From: Rhizobium sp. BK313
GTDB taxonomy: Bacteria > Pseudomonadota > Alphaproteobacteria > Rhizobiales > Rhizobiaceae
Assembly: GCF_014193655.1 (NCBI RefSeq)
Contig: NZ_JACHZQ010000003.1
Span: 620,001-684,000 of the forward strand
Reading direction: 5' to 3'
DNA length: 64,000 nt
A program made the position numbers and the translations under genes. The notes beneath the pieces were generated by a model that did no database searches, was not told where the DNA came from, and was given only the letters and a program-made list of their open reading frames with translations. Below are positions 25,375 through 34,643 of this stretch, piece after piece; positions within the stretch are counted from its first letter, which is position 1; each line of letters opens with the position of its first letter.

Positions 25375-27912
25375 ATGTTCATTGACAAGATCCTGTCCCG
25401 TTTCAAGATCAAGACGAAGGTTCTGATCTTCGTCCTGCCCTTCGTCATCAGCATTTCCGCCGTCGGCCTCACCGGGCTCTACGCTTCGGGCCTGCTGCAG
25501 GGGCGCATGGAAATCTCCAACAGCGTGCTGCAATCGCTGACGGGCTTCAAGAATCTCTACGGTTCGATGGATGATTTCCTGCGCATTACCAATGAGCAGC
25601 AGCGCGACAAGCTTTATCAGGATATCAAATCACAGCAGGGCGTTCTGAATTCAACACTGGCCCAGCTCGACAAGGATGCGGAAGGCCGTGATAATCTGAC
25701 GGACGCGACGACCAAGACTGCCGACATGGCAAATCTGGTTGCCAAGCTCTGGACGCTGCACGAGCAGGAAGTCGCCTTTCGTAAAGTGATCGACGATGCG
25801 CAGAGAGCGCTGATCAGTGCTCGTTTCAGTGTCGATTTCGATGGCCAGCAGTTGGAAGACCAAATGCGCAAGGACCAGGCCGACGCGACGTCGACGCTGC
25901 GCGCCGCCGACCGCCTGCTGAAGGGCGGCGATCTGCTCGTTTCCGTTGCCGACGATTTCAACAAGGCCGCGACGCCCGCCGACAAGGTCAAGTTGCTCAA
26001 GGATCGGCTGCCTGACCTCAACAAGGCGCAGCGCTCAATCGACCTCGCCGTGCCGCAGAACCAGAAGAGCGTCGTGCAGTCGCTGGTCGGCACCATCAAG
26101 GATCTGACCGCCTTCGCTGAAAGTACGGATGTGCCGACGGACGATACCGTCGCCGGCATCAGCCGGCTTCTCTCCCGCTTCCGGCAGATGTCGACCTATA
26201 CGCAGTTGACGGCAACACAGATGATGCGCCAGGCGACGACGACCTTCGTCGCTTTGGACGCCCGTGTCGTCCAGACCAATTCCGTTCTGCAGGATACCCG
26301 TCGCCTCGAAGGCTCGATCTATTCCTTGCAGCTCGTGCTCGCCGACTTCACATCCAATACCAATAAGGACAATCTCGTCCGTCTGCGCCAGGAAGTCTCC
26401 AAGCTTGGTGGCGACATGGATACGTTGAACCAGAGCGCCAAGGGCATGGATTTCGCCGGCGATATCGACGCAGCCATCCGCCCGGCCATCAAATCGATGG
26501 ATGAAGCCGGCGGCAAGCTGGTCGACACCTTCGCTCAGCGCATCACCGAATATGCCAGTGCCCGCCAGCAGCTCGATCAGGTCTGGGGCCAGCTCACCGC
26601 CTTTGCCGAAACGCAGAAGCAGAGCGCCGGTACCGAGCGTGATCAGGCAAACTACATCTCGATCCTTGCCACCACACTCGGTATCATCCTCTCGGTTGCC
26701 GGCGGCATTGCCCTTGTCTTGACCCTGCAGCGCCCGATCGGCCAGATCACCGCTGCCATGCGCCGCATCGCCGACGGCATGCTGGAAACCGCGATCTCCG
26801 GCGAGCTGCGCCATGACGAAATCGGCGACATGGCCCGCGCGCTCGGTATCTTCAAGGAAAACGCGCTCTCGAAAATCCGCATCGAGGAACAGAGCGACGA
26901 GGAACGCACTGCCGCCGAGCATGAGCGCCAGCGCAACGACGCCGAAAAGCGCGAGCTCGATCGCCAAATCGATTTCGCCGTCAGCGAACTTGCCGCCGGT
27001 CTCGAGCGCCTGGCCCAAGGCGACATCTCTTCGACGATCGAGACGCCCTTCATCGGCCGCCTCGAACAGCTCCGCCAGGATTTCAACAGCTCGCTGTCGC
27101 GCTTGCAGCAGACGCTGAGCCAAGTGCGCGACAATGTCGAGATGATCCAGAGCAACGGCAGCCAGATGGCTGCCTCCGCCGAGGACCTGTCGAAGCGCAC
27201 CGAGCAGCAGGCCGCCTCATTGGAGGAGACCGCTGCCGCCGTCGACGAGATCACCGTCACCGTCCGCTCGTCCGCCGAGCGCGCCAAGGATGCGGACGCG
27301 ATCGTGCGTGAAGCCAAGCGCAGCGCCGACGACAGTTCCGTCGTTGTCGGTAACGCCATCGACGCCATGGCGCGCATCGAGGATGCTTCACGCCAGATCG
27401 AGCAGATCATCGGCGTCATCGACGAAATCGCCTTCCAGACGAACTTGCTGGCGCTGAACGCCGGCATCGAAGCTGCCCGCGCCGGCGAGGCCGGCAAGGG
27501 CTTTGCGGTCGTCGCCATGGAGGTGCGCGAGCTCGCTCAGCGCTCCGCCGCGGCGGCGCAGGAGATCAAGGGGCTGATCAACAAGTCGACCCACGAAGTC
27601 AATTCCGGCTCGCAGTTCGTGCAGGAAGCCGGCTCTGTATTGGCGCAGATCAGCAGTCAGATCGTCACTATCAGCCAGCACGTGGAAATGATCGCTCGCG
27701 CCAGCCACGATCAGGCAAGCGCGCTGCAGGAGGTTAACGCCTCCGTCAACCAGATGGACCAGATGACGCAGAAGAATGCGGCCATGGTCGAAGAGACCAC
27801 GGCGGCCAGCCGCGAACTGGCCTCCGAGGCGGACGCGCTCCTCTATCTCATCCAGCAGTTCAAGATCGAAGGCGGGCAGGGCGCGGGCTATATGCGGGCG
27901 CAAGCCGCCTGA
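25375..27912 (+). CDS. Methyl-accepting chemotaxis protein with large periplasmic domain
   Basis: This 845-residue chemoreceptor has a first membrane helix at about 16-38, a long, predicted helical periplasmic sensor region of roughly 385 residues, a second membrane helix at about 427-449, HAMP-type linker helices, and a signalling domain whose hairpin tip (EIAFQTNLLALNAGIEAARAG) lies near residue 684. The sensor is well over twice the size of a classical four-helix bundle, suggesting a bimodular helical fold. The C-terminus lacks a CheR-tethering pentapeptide. Ligand unknown. An intrinsic terminator follows at 27937-27971. Confidence 0.92.
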   Translation: MFIDKILSRFKIKTKVLIFVLPFVISISAVGLTGLYASGLLQGRMEISNSVLQSLTGFKNLYGSMDDFLRITNEQQRDKLYQDIKSQQGVLNSTLAQLDKDAEGRDNLTDATTKTADMANLVAKLWTLHEQEVAFRKVIDDAQRALISARFSVDFDGQQLEDQMRKDQADATSTLRAADRLLKGGDLLVSVADDFNKAATPADKVKLLKDRLPDLNKAQRSIDLAVPQNQKSVVQSLVGTIKDLTAFAESTDVPTDDTVAGISRLLSRFRQMSTYTQLTATQMMRQATTTFVALDARVVQTNSVLQDTRRLEGSIYSLQLVLADFTSNTNKDNLVRLRQEVSKLGGDMDTLNQSAKGMDFAGDIDAAIRPAIKSMDEAGGKLVDTFAQRITEYASARQQLDQVWGQLTAFAETQKQSAGTERDQANYISILATTLGIILSVAGGIALVLTLQRPIGQITAAMRRIADGMLETAISGELRHDEIGDMARALGIFKENALSKIRIEEQSDEERTAAEHERQRNDAEKRELDRQIDFAVSELAAGLERLAQGDISSTIETPFIGRLEQLRQDFNSSLSRLQQTLSQVRDNVEMIQSNGSQMAASAEDLSKRTEQQAASLEETAAAVDEITVTVRSSAERAKDADAIVREAKRSADDSSVVVGNAIDAMARIEDASRQIEQIIGVIDEIAFQTNLLALNAGIEAARAGEAGKGFAVVAMEVRELAQRSAAAAQEIKGLINKSTHEVNSGSQFVQEAGSVLAQISSQIVTISQHVEMIARASHDQASALQEVNASVNQMDQMTQKNAAMVEETTAASRELASEADALLYLIQQFKIEGGQGAGYMRAQAA

Positions 27913-28142
27913 CCGCAGCAATCGTCACCATCACAGGCGGACCGGTCGATATCAGGCCGGTCCGCTTTTTTCGTTTTGAGCCATGCATAGCCCGAATCGA
28001 GAGCATTCCCGAACCAGGTGAACAGTGCCAAAGGGTCATGGCCGTATTCACGGTAGAAAGCGTCCTCGTTGCGGCGCCATTGCGCGTGGCGGGCTTCGTT
28101 CTGCAGTTGGATCATTCTTGCTAAAGCGATGCTGTCGATCAC
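27888..28142 (-). CDS. Small hypothetical protein overlapping the chemoreceptor 3' end
   Basis: GTG 28142, preceded by GGAG at about 8 bases, opens an 84-residue frame. The first 55 residues, with ALARMIQLQNEARHAQWRRN and an aromatic-rich ALFTWFGNALDSGYAWLK block, look protein-like. The last 27, rich in Asp and Cys, are encoded across the opposite-strand terminator and the final 25 bases of the chemoreceptor gene. It is divergent from the LysR gene at 28231. No family recognised. The odd tail could mean that a stop codon was lost. Confidence 0.45.
   Translation of the reverse strand: MIDSIALARMIQLQNEARHAQWRRNEDAFYREYGHDPLALFTWFGNALDSGYAWLKTKKADRPDIDRSACDGDDCCGQAACARI
27937..27971 (+). terminator. 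Intrinsic terminator after chemoreceptor gene
   Basis: GCGGACCGG (27937-27945) pairs perfectly with CCGGTCCGC (27957-27965), followed by six T. It lies 25 bases after the chemoreceptor stop. Confidence 0.88.
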
Positions 28143-28230
28143 GGGAAGTCTCCATGTTGAAAGGCATCCCTTCAATTACACATAGGAATTTACTTTATAA
28201 ACAGCCGCTTTCGCCCTATGTTTTTCAGCT

Positions 28231-29103
28231 ATGAAAAATGCCACCTGGGATGCCTATCAGCTTTTCCTCGACGTCGCCCGCGGAGGCGGGCTGACGGGCG
28301 CAGCATCTTCGAGCGGTTTGAGCCCGGCAACGATCGGTCGGCGCATGCTGGAATTGGAGAGCCAGGTGGGGCGCTCGCTTTTCCAACGCAGCCAGACAGG
28401 CTATGTGCTGACTGGCGACGGCCAGGAACTGTTCGACCAACTGCTGGAGATGGAAGCGGCCGCGCGCAAGGTCGATAGCTGGCAGCGCGATGCCCAAGGC
28501 GCAGCAATCGTCCGGATCGCGGCCGGCACCTGGGTCGGCTGGCTGCTCAGCCAGAACATGCCGTCGATCTGCTCAGAGCGGGACGGCTTCCGCATCGATC
28601 TCCATCTCGCCGAGCGCCGTGCCAGTCTCGCCCATCGCGAAAGCGACATCGGCATTCGCGCTTTCGAGCCGGAAGAGATCAATCTGGCGGCCATCAAGAC
28701 CGGCGATGTCGCTTATGCCGCCTATCAGGCGCGCAATATGCGCTTTGCCGGACCAAGACGTTGGATCGCCGTCACAGAAGAAGAGGCGATCTCCGCCTAT
28801 CTGCGCTGGCCGCATCAAAACCACCGCGAAGCGATCGCGGTAACGGTTAACCGACCGCGCTCCCTTTACGATCTCGTGCTTGCGGGATCTGGCGTCGCCG
28901 TTCTCCCTTGCTTCGTCGGCGATCTGGAGCCTCGGCTGGAGCGGGTGGGCGAGGAAGTCACGTCTCTGCGTCACGGGCAATGGATCGTCATGAACGACGC
29001 CGACCGCCACCGCCGCGAAATCCGCACCGTGGTCGATCGCATGACCCGCCTGTTGAAGAGCCATGCCGATCTCTTCGCCGGCAACCGCCCTACCTACATA
29101 TAA
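28231..29103 (+). CDS. LysR-family transcriptional regulator
   Basis: The 290-residue product has the LysR winged helix-turn-helix in residues 1-65 (AYQLFLDVARGGGLTGAASSSGLSPATIGRRMLELE, core GAASSSGLSPATIGRRM), then a shortened effector domain containing DIGIRAF and LAGSGVAVLPCFVGD blocks. LysR proteins usually regulate a divergent gene; here the divergent partner is the small ORF at 27888-28142. The downstream gene is convergent. No ligand can be assigned. Confidence 0.88.
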   Translation: MKNATWDAYQLFLDVARGGGLTGAASSSGLSPATIGRRMLELESQVGRSLFQRSQTGYVLTGDGQELFDQLLEMEAAARKVDSWQRDAQGAAIVRIAAGTWVGWLLSQNMPSICSERDGFRIDLHLAERRASLAHRESDIGIRAFEPEEINLAAIKTGDVAYAAYQARNMRFAGPRRWIAVTEEEAISAYLRWPHQNHREAIAVTVNRPRSLYDLVLAGSGVAVLPCFVGDLEPRLERVGEEVTSLRHGQWIVMNDADRHRREIRTVVDRMTRLLKSHADLFAGNRPTYI

Positions 29104-29174
29104 AAGCCCCTACATATGAAGGCCGGCGGCCAGAGTAGCCGCCAGTATCTTCGTCCTGGATGAAGGGCTGGCGT

Positions 29175-30173
29175 TCAGCGAGCTGCGTCGCCCCAGCGAT
29201 ATTCCACCGTCGCGTCGTCCAGCTTTGCCTTCAGCGCCGGATCGAGCTTGAGGTCGATGGCGGCGAGCGTGTCGGTCAATTGGTCCGGGCGGCTGGCGCC
29301 GATAATGGCGGAGGTGATCACCGGATTGGCGGCCACCCAGGCGACGGCGAGCTGAATGAGCGAATGGCCGGCCTCGTCGGCGATGCCGCGCAGCTTTTCG
29401 ATCGTCGCGAATTCGCGTTCGTGCCAGTAGCGCTGCAGATAGTTGGCGCCGGCATTGCGCAGTTGCGAGCTGAAGCGGCCTTCCGTCGGCGCGACGTCGT
29501 GCTTGTGCTTGCCGGTCAAGAGGCCGCCGGCAATCGGATTGTAGGGAATGACCGCGATGTGCTGTTCTTCTGCGAGTGGCAGCAGTTCGCGCTCGATCTG
29601 GCGGAACAGCAGATTGTAGCGCGGCTGCACGGAGACGAAGCGGGCAGTGCGCAGGAAATCGGCGCGGCCGAGCGCCAGGGCCAGGCGATAGGCGAGGAAA
29701 TTCGATACGCCGACATAGCGTGCCTTGCCGGAACGGACGATGACGTCGAGCGCCTCCAGAGTCTCGTCGATCGGTGTTTCGCGGTCGTCGGAATGGAGCT
29801 GATAGAGGTCGACATAGTCTGTGCCGAGACGCCGCAGCGATGCGTCGATAGCGTCGAGAAGGTGCTTGCGTGATGCGCCCTGATCCCAAGGGGACGGACC
29901 GACCTTTCCGACGGCCTTGGTCGCGACGATGAAGCGGTCGCGTCTGCCCTTCAACCAGCGGCCGACGATTTCCTCGGTACGGCCGGCAAGCTGCTCGCCG
30001 CCGCCGAGCGGATAGACGTCGGCCGTGTCGATGAAGTTGACGCCGGCGTCGGTCGCCTTGTCGAGAATGGCATGTGCGATGTCTTCCTGCTCGATCTGCA
30101 GGCCGAAGGTCATGGTGCCCAGGCACAAGCGCGAGACGCTGAGACCGGTATTGCCGAATTTTTGATACTGCAT
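29175..30173 (-). CDS. Aldo/keto reductase
   Basis: The 332-residue NADP-dependent oxidoreductase has the AKR barrel with catalytic Asp and Tyr in FIDTADVYPLGGGEQ, Lys in IVATKAVGK and His in LYQLHSDD. It resembles the YajO/Tas-like branch of AKRs, whose substrates are usually unknown aldehydes or ketones. ATG 30173 is chosen because homology starts there and AAGGG precedes it. A longer frame to 30317 would be unusual. It converges with the LysR gene. Confidence 0.9.
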   Translation of the reverse strand: MQYQKFGNTGLSVSRLCLGTMTFGLQIEQEDIAHAILDKATDAGVNFIDTADVYPLGGGEQLAGRTEEIVGRWLKGRRDRFIVATKAVGKVGPSPWDQGASRKHLLDAIDASLRRLGTDYVDLYQLHSDDRETPIDETLEALDVIVRSGKARYVGVSNFLAYRLALALGRADFLRTARFVSVQPRYNLLFRQIERELLPLAEEQHIAVIPYNPIAGGLLTGKHKHDVAPTEGRFSSQLRNAGANYLQRYWHEREFATIEKLRGIADEAGHSLIQLAVAWVAANPVITSAIIGASRPDQLTDTLAAIDLKLDPALKAKLDDATVEYRWGDAAR

Positions 30174-30497
30174 GGTGGAAACCCTTGAAAAACACGGGTT
30201 GAGTTTGCCCTTTGGACAGGGCGGCGAAAACAGGCGGGAGGTTATTCGTAGGATGAGACGGCCCATGTTAGCAAAGCTCATCCCCGCATTCACCCAGGAA
30301 GCGGGTCTTGTGTTCACAATCGCGTGCGCTTGCGCGGTGCGGTTCCCGCGGCCGGACCACCGGTTTCCAGCAGATCCGCGAAAGCTTATACTGGCTTACT
30401 TTTCCCCCTTGTGGCCTTCGGATTTCCTTTCTAGTCTGACGGGAAAAACAGAGGGTTGGGTATCGCCAAGATGCCCTTGAACAAAACAGGAGAGACT
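30174..30497. other. Divergent promoter region, aldo/keto reductase / potF
   Basis: About 325 bases without a gene. AACCC/GGGTT arms (30180-30200) form a small inverted repeat in the reductase leader. A TATACT box near 30389 could be the potF -10 element, but I see no clear -35. Nothing else supported. Confidence 0.4.
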
Positions 30498-31592
30498 ATG
30501 AAGTCCATGTTCGCACGGCTCGCAGCAACGGCTTTCGCAGCCGTTTCGCTGGTGACGGCAGCCCAGGCAGAAGACAAGGTCGTCAATATCTACAACTGGT
30601 CGGATTATATCGATGATTCGATCCTGGCCGATTTCACCAAGGAAACAGGCATCAAGGTCGTCTACGATACCTTCGATTCCAACGAGACGCTGGAAACCAA
30701 GCTCTTGGCGGGCAAGACCGGCTACGACATCGTCGTACCGACAGCAGACTTCATGCAGCGCCAGATCAAGGCCGGTGTGTTCCAGAAGCTCGACAAATCG
30801 AAGCTGCCGAACATCTCCAACATGTGGGACATGGTGATGCAACGCATCTCCACCTACGATCCCGGCAATCAATATGCCATCGACTACATGTGGGGCACCA
30901 ACGGTATCGGCTACAACGTCGACAAGGTGAAGCAGATCCTCGGCACCGACGACAAGCCGACGCTCGATGTGATCTTCGACCCGAAGGTCGCCGCCAAGTT
31001 CAAGGATTGCGGCATTTACATGCTCGACGCGCCGAAGGACGTCATCCCGACAGCGCTGGCCTATCTCGGCCTCGATCCGAACTCGACCAAGCCTGAGGAT
31101 TTCAAGAAAGCCGAGACCCTACTGACATCGATCCGTCCCTTCGTCCGCAAGTTCCATTCGTCTGAATACATCAATGCGCTCGCCAATGGCGATATCTGCA
31201 TCGCCTTCGGCTATTCCGGCGACATTCTGCAGGCGCGCAACCGCGCCGAAGAGGCGAAGAACGGCGTCCACGTCGATTATTCGATCCCGAAGCAGGCGCA
31301 GATGTGGTTCGACGTCATGGCGATCCCGGCCGACGCGCCGCATGTGGCTGAGGCGCATGAATTCCTGAACTACATCATGAAGCCGGAGGTCATCGCCAAG
31401 GCAAGCAACTTCGTCGCCTATGCCAACGGCAACAAGGCTTCGCAGCAGTTCGTGAACAAGGATATTCTGGAGGATCCGGCGGTTTATCCGACCGATGAAA
31501 TCATGAAACACCTGTTCACGGTGACGCCGTGGGATCCGAAAACGCAGCGCCTCGCGACGCGCTTGTGGACCAAGGTCGTGACCGGTCAATAA
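30498..31592 (+). CDS. potF: Putrescine/polyamine ABC transporter, binding protein PotF
   Basis: The 364-residue solute-binding protein has a signal peptide (1-24, ending AQA) and a mature start VVNIYNWSDYID, the hallmark of PotD/PotF. Further family blocks are VYDTFDSNETLETKLLAGKTGYDIVVPT (core SNETLETKLLAG) and YMWGTNGIGYN. It binds putrescine or a related polyamine in the periplasm. ATG 30498 follows CAGGAGAG. It heads potFGHI and is separated from potG by a strong perfect hairpin, which would favour binding-protein message over transporter message. Confidence 0.94.
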   Translation: MKSMFARLAATAFAAVSLVTAAQAEDKVVNIYNWSDYIDDSILADFTKETGIKVVYDTFDSNETLETKLLAGKTGYDIVVPTADFMQRQIKAGVFQKLDKSKLPNISNMWDMVMQRISTYDPGNQYAIDYMWGTNGIGYNVDKVKQILGTDDKPTLDVIFDPKVAAKFKDCGIYMLDAPKDVIPTALAYLGLDPNSTKPEDFKKAETLLTSIRPFVRKFHSSEYINALANGDICIAFGYSGDILQARNRAEEAKNGVHVDYSIPKQAQMWFDVMAIPADAPHVAEAHEFLNYIMKPEVIAKASNFVAYANGNKASQQFVNKDILEDPAVYPTDEIMKHLFTVTPWDPKTQRLATRLWTKVVTGQ

Positions 31593-31600
31593 GTCAGAAC

Positions 31601-31634
31601 AAAGGCCCGGACGGAAACGTCCGGGCCTTTCCTT
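31601..31634 (+). terminator. Perfect 13-bp hairpin with GAAA loop between potF and potG
   Basis: AAAGGCCCGGACG (31601-31613) pairs fully with CGTCCGGGCCTTT (31618-31630) around the stable tetraloop GAAA, followed by CCTT. It begins 8 bases after potF. It can act as a partial terminator inside the operon. Confidence 0.8.
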
Positions 31635-31744
31635 AGAACCGTGGTTCAGGACGGCGCAGAGCAGTCTTGGATAGGATAATATGAAATCTGAACGCTACCG
31701 GGTTGGGGAAAAACCGGAGCGGCATCCATTCATTTCGGGGATAG

Positions 31745-32890
31745 ATGATGAAGTCTCTCGGTAATATCCGGCGTTCCTTTGCTCCTTGGACGGATCCTTC
31801 GGCAAAGCCTTATATTTCTTTCAAGAACGTCACCAAGAAGTTCGGCGATTTCACCGCCGTCGACGACCTCTCGCTGGATATCTACAACCGTGAATTCTTT
31901 GCTCTGCTCGGCGCCTCGGGCTGCGGAAAGTCCACGCTGCTGCGCATGCTGGCGGGCTTCGAGCAGCCGACGACGGGCGAAATCGTCCTCGACGGCCAGA
32001 ACCTTGCCGGCACGCCGCCCTATCGCCGTCCCGTGAACATGATGTTCCAATCCTATGCGCTGTTCCCACATATGACGGTGGAAAAGAACATCGCCTTCGG
32101 GTTGCGCCAGGATAGCATGCCGAAAGCGGAGATCGCCGAGCGTGTCGCGCAGATGCTGAAGCTCGTCAAGCTGGAGCAATTCGCCAAGCGCAAACCGAAC
32201 CAGCTCTCGGGCGGCCAGCGCCAGCGCGTGGCGCTTGCCCGCTCGCTCGCCAAGCGGCCGAAGGTGCTGCTGCTCGACGAACCGCTCGGCGCGCTTGACA
32301 AGAAGCTGCGCGAGGAGACCCAGTTTGAGCTGATGGACCTGCAGCAGAATCTTGGCCTCACTTTCGTCGTCGTCACCCACGACCAGGAAGAGGCGATGAC
32401 CATGGCCGACCGCATTGCGGTGATGAGCCATGGCAGGGTCGTGCAGGTGGCGACGCCGGCGGAGATCTATGAAGCCCCTAATTCCCGCTTTGTCGCCGAC
32501 TTCATCGGTGACGTGAACATCCTCGACGGCAATGTCACGCGCGCAAATGGCGGTACAGTCGAGATCGCGGTCGACAACGGCTTCACGTTGCGCACCGCAA
32601 CCGGTGAGACGCCCACCGAAGGCAGCCGCGCCGGCTTCGCCATTCGGCCTGAAAAGCTGCGTGTCACGCCGCGCCCGCCGGCCAACGCCTCGGTCAACGC
32701 CGCCGAGGGCGAGATCTGGGATATCGCCTATCTCGGCGACATGACGGTTTTCCACGTCAAGCTGAAGAGCGGACAGGTGGTGAAGGCCTCGTCGCTAAAT
32801 GCGGTACGCGCCGTGGAGGAGCCTTTCGCCTATGATCAGGACGTCTGGGTTTCCTTCGATGAAAATGCCGGTGTGCTGCTGAAGGATTGA
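31745..32890 (+). CDS. potG: Polyamine ABC transporter ATP-binding protein PotG
   Basis: The 381-residue ATPase shows Walker A LGASGCGKST, a Q-loop in MFQSYALFPH, the signature LSGGQRQR, Walker B VLLLDEPLGALD and a switch His in VVTHDQEEAMT, followed by a TOBE-type domain of about 120 residues. It powers PotF/H/I import. GGGGA precedes ATG 31745, and the adjacent ATG 31748 is the alternative. About 150 bases separate it from potF, with the hairpin between. Confidence 0.94.
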   Translation: MMKSLGNIRRSFAPWTDPSAKPYISFKNVTKKFGDFTAVDDLSLDIYNREFFALLGASGCGKSTLLRMLAGFEQPTTGEIVLDGQNLAGTPPYRRPVNMMFQSYALFPHMTVEKNIAFGLRQDSMPKAEIAERVAQMLKLVKLEQFAKRKPNQLSGGQRQRVALARSLAKRPKVLLLDEPLGALDKKLREETQFELMDLQQNLGLTFVVVTHDQEEAMTMADRIAVMSHGRVVQVATPAEIYEAPNSRFVADFIGDVNILDGNVTRANGGTVEIAVDNGFTLRTATGETPTEGSRAGFAIRPEKLRVTPRPPANASVNAAEGEIWDIAYLGDMTVFHVKLKSGQVVKASSLNAVRAVEEPFAYDQDVWVSFDENAGVLLKD

Positions 32891-32892
32891 TC

Positions 32893-33804
32893 ATGAAGAC
32901 GCTCGGCTCTTCCATCTACCAGCGCCTCGTTATCATCGTTCCCTATGCCTGGCTGCTGATCTTCTTTCTCGCGCCCTTCCTGATCGTCTTCCGCATTTCG
33001 CTGTCGACGAAGGCGCTTTCCGTTCCGCCCTATGATCCGGCTTTCAGTTGGTCGGACAGTTTCAGCGATTGGTGGGACAAGCTGCAGAGCATGTCCTTCG
33101 ACAACTACACCTGGCTGACCGGCGATCCGCTCTATATCAACGCCTATCTCCAGAGCCTGAAGATTTCAGGCATATCGACGATCCTGACACTGATCATCGC
33201 CTATCCCATTGCCTACGGCATGGCGCAGGCGCCGCGCAGCATCCGCCCGACGCTGTTGATGCTGGTCATTCTGCCATTCTGGACGAGCTTCCTGATCCGC
33301 GTCTATTCCTGGATGTCGATCCTCAGCACCACGGGGTTGCTCAATCAACTACTGATGTCGCTCGGCATCATCCATGAGCCGCTGGTGATCCTGAACACCA
33401 ACACCGCCGTCTATATCGGCATGGTCTATTCCTATCTGCCTTTCATGGTACTGCCGCTCTATTCCTCGCTGGAAAAGATGGACGGCACGCTGATCGAGGC
33501 GGCACAAGATCTCGGCTGCACACCGATCGGCGCCTTCTGGCGCGTCACCTTCCCGCTATCGATCCCCGGTGTCATCGCCGGCTGTATGCTGGTCTTCATT
33601 CCGGCGGTCGGCGAGTTCGTCATTCCAGATCTGCTCGGCGGCTCGGAAACACTGATGATCGGCAAGGTGTTGTGGAACGAGTTCTACGGCAATACCGATT
33701 GGCCGCTGGCATCCGCGGTGGCAACCATCCTGCTGCTCGTGCTGGTGGTGCCTATCGTCTTCTTCCAGCATGTACAGGCGAAAGCCGACGAGAAGGGGAG
33801 ATAA
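32893..33804 (+). CDS. potH: Polyamine ABC transporter permease PotH
   Basis: A 303-residue permease with six predicted membrane helices and the EAA loop IEAAQDLGCTPIGAFWRVTFPL (core EAAQDLG) that contacts PotG. ATG 32893 follows AAGGA, two bases after the potG stop. It forms the channel with PotI. PotB/PotH-type length and loop sequence are normal. Confidence 0.93.
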   Translation: MKTLGSSIYQRLVIIVPYAWLLIFFLAPFLIVFRISLSTKALSVPPYDPAFSWSDSFSDWWDKLQSMSFDNYTWLTGDPLYINAYLQSLKISGISTILTLIIAYPIAYGMAQAPRSIRPTLLMLVILPFWTSFLIRVYSWMSILSTTGLLNQLLMSLGIIHEPLVILNTNTAVYIGMVYSYLPFMVLPLYSSLEKMDGTLIEAAQDLGCTPIGAFWRVTFPLSIPGVIAGCMLVFIPAVGEFVIPDLLGGSETLMIGKVLWNEFYGNTDWPLASAVATILLLVLVVPIVFFQHVQAKADEKGR

Positions 33805-33807
33805 GCC

Positions 33808-34623
33808 ATGATCCGGTGGTCCCGCTTCAACATCATCTCCGTCACGCTCGGTCTCGCCTTCCTTTATCTGCCGATCCTGTTGCTGGTCATCTATTCCTTC
33901 AACGCCTCGCGGCTGGTCACGGTCTGGGGCGGCTTCTCGACGCAATGGTACGGCCATCTGCTTCGAAACAATGACATGCTCAACGCCGCCTGGCTGACCG
34001 TGCGCATCGCGGTGTTCTCGGCGACGATCGCGACAGTGCTTGGCACGCTGGCGGCGCTGACACTGGTGCGCTACACGCGCTTCCGCGGCCGCATCCTGTT
34101 TTCCGGCATGATCTATGCGCCGCTGGTCATGCCCGACGTCATCACCGGCCTGTCGCTGCTGCTGCTCTTCGTCACCGCCGGCGTCGATCGCGGCTTCTGG
34201 ACGATCGTCATGGCGCATACGACCCTGACCATGTGCTTCGTCGCCGTTGTCGTGCAATCTAGGCTTCTGAGCTTCGATCGCTCGATCGAAGAGGCGGCGC
34301 TCGATCTCGGCGCGCCGCCTGTGCGTACCTTCTTCGAGATCACGCTGCCGATCATCGCGCCGGCCGTGTTCTCCGGCTGGGTGCTGGCGCTGACGTTATC
34401 GCTGGACGACCTGGTGATCGCCACGTTTGCTTCGGGGGCCGGCGCCAAGACTTTGCCGATGCTCATCTACAGCCAGGTGAAGCTCGGCGTGACGCCGGAG
34501 ATCAACGCGATCTGCACCATCCTGGTAGGCGTCGTCACCATCGGCGTCATCTGCGCCTCCCTCGTCACCAAGCGCCGCGAAGTGCAGCGCCAGAGGGACG
34601 AGCAAGCGGCTGCCGCGGCATAA
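33808..34623 (+). CDS. potI: Polyamine ABC transporter permease PotI
   Basis: A 271-residue permease, six membrane helices, with the EAA loop IEEAALDLGAPPVRTFFEITLP (core EEAALDLGAPP). It partners PotH and is last in potFGHI. It starts three bases after the potH stop with AAGGGGAG upstream. The gene converges on the asmA-like gene with only 20 bases between and no strong terminator visible. Confidence 0.93.
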   Translation: MIRWSRFNIISVTLGLAFLYLPILLLVIYSFNASRLVTVWGGFSTQWYGHLLRNNDMLNAAWLTVRIAVFSATIATVLGTLAALTLVRYTRFRGRILFSGMIYAPLVMPDVITGLSLLLLFVTAGVDRGFWTIVMAHTTLTMCFVAVVVQSRLLSFDRSIEEAALDLGAPPVRTFFEITLPIIAPAVFSGWVLALTLSLDDLVIATFASGAGAKTLPMLIYSQVKLGVTPEINAICTILVGVVTIGVICASLVTKRREVQRQRDEQAAAAA

Positions 34624-34643
34624 GATAAAGCCGCGGGCGGGGC

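Noticed and set aside
29090..29118. Direct repeat CCTACATAT after the LysR gene
   Set aside because: Only 9 bases, two copies, straddling a stop codon; likely chance duplication, not an insertion footprint.
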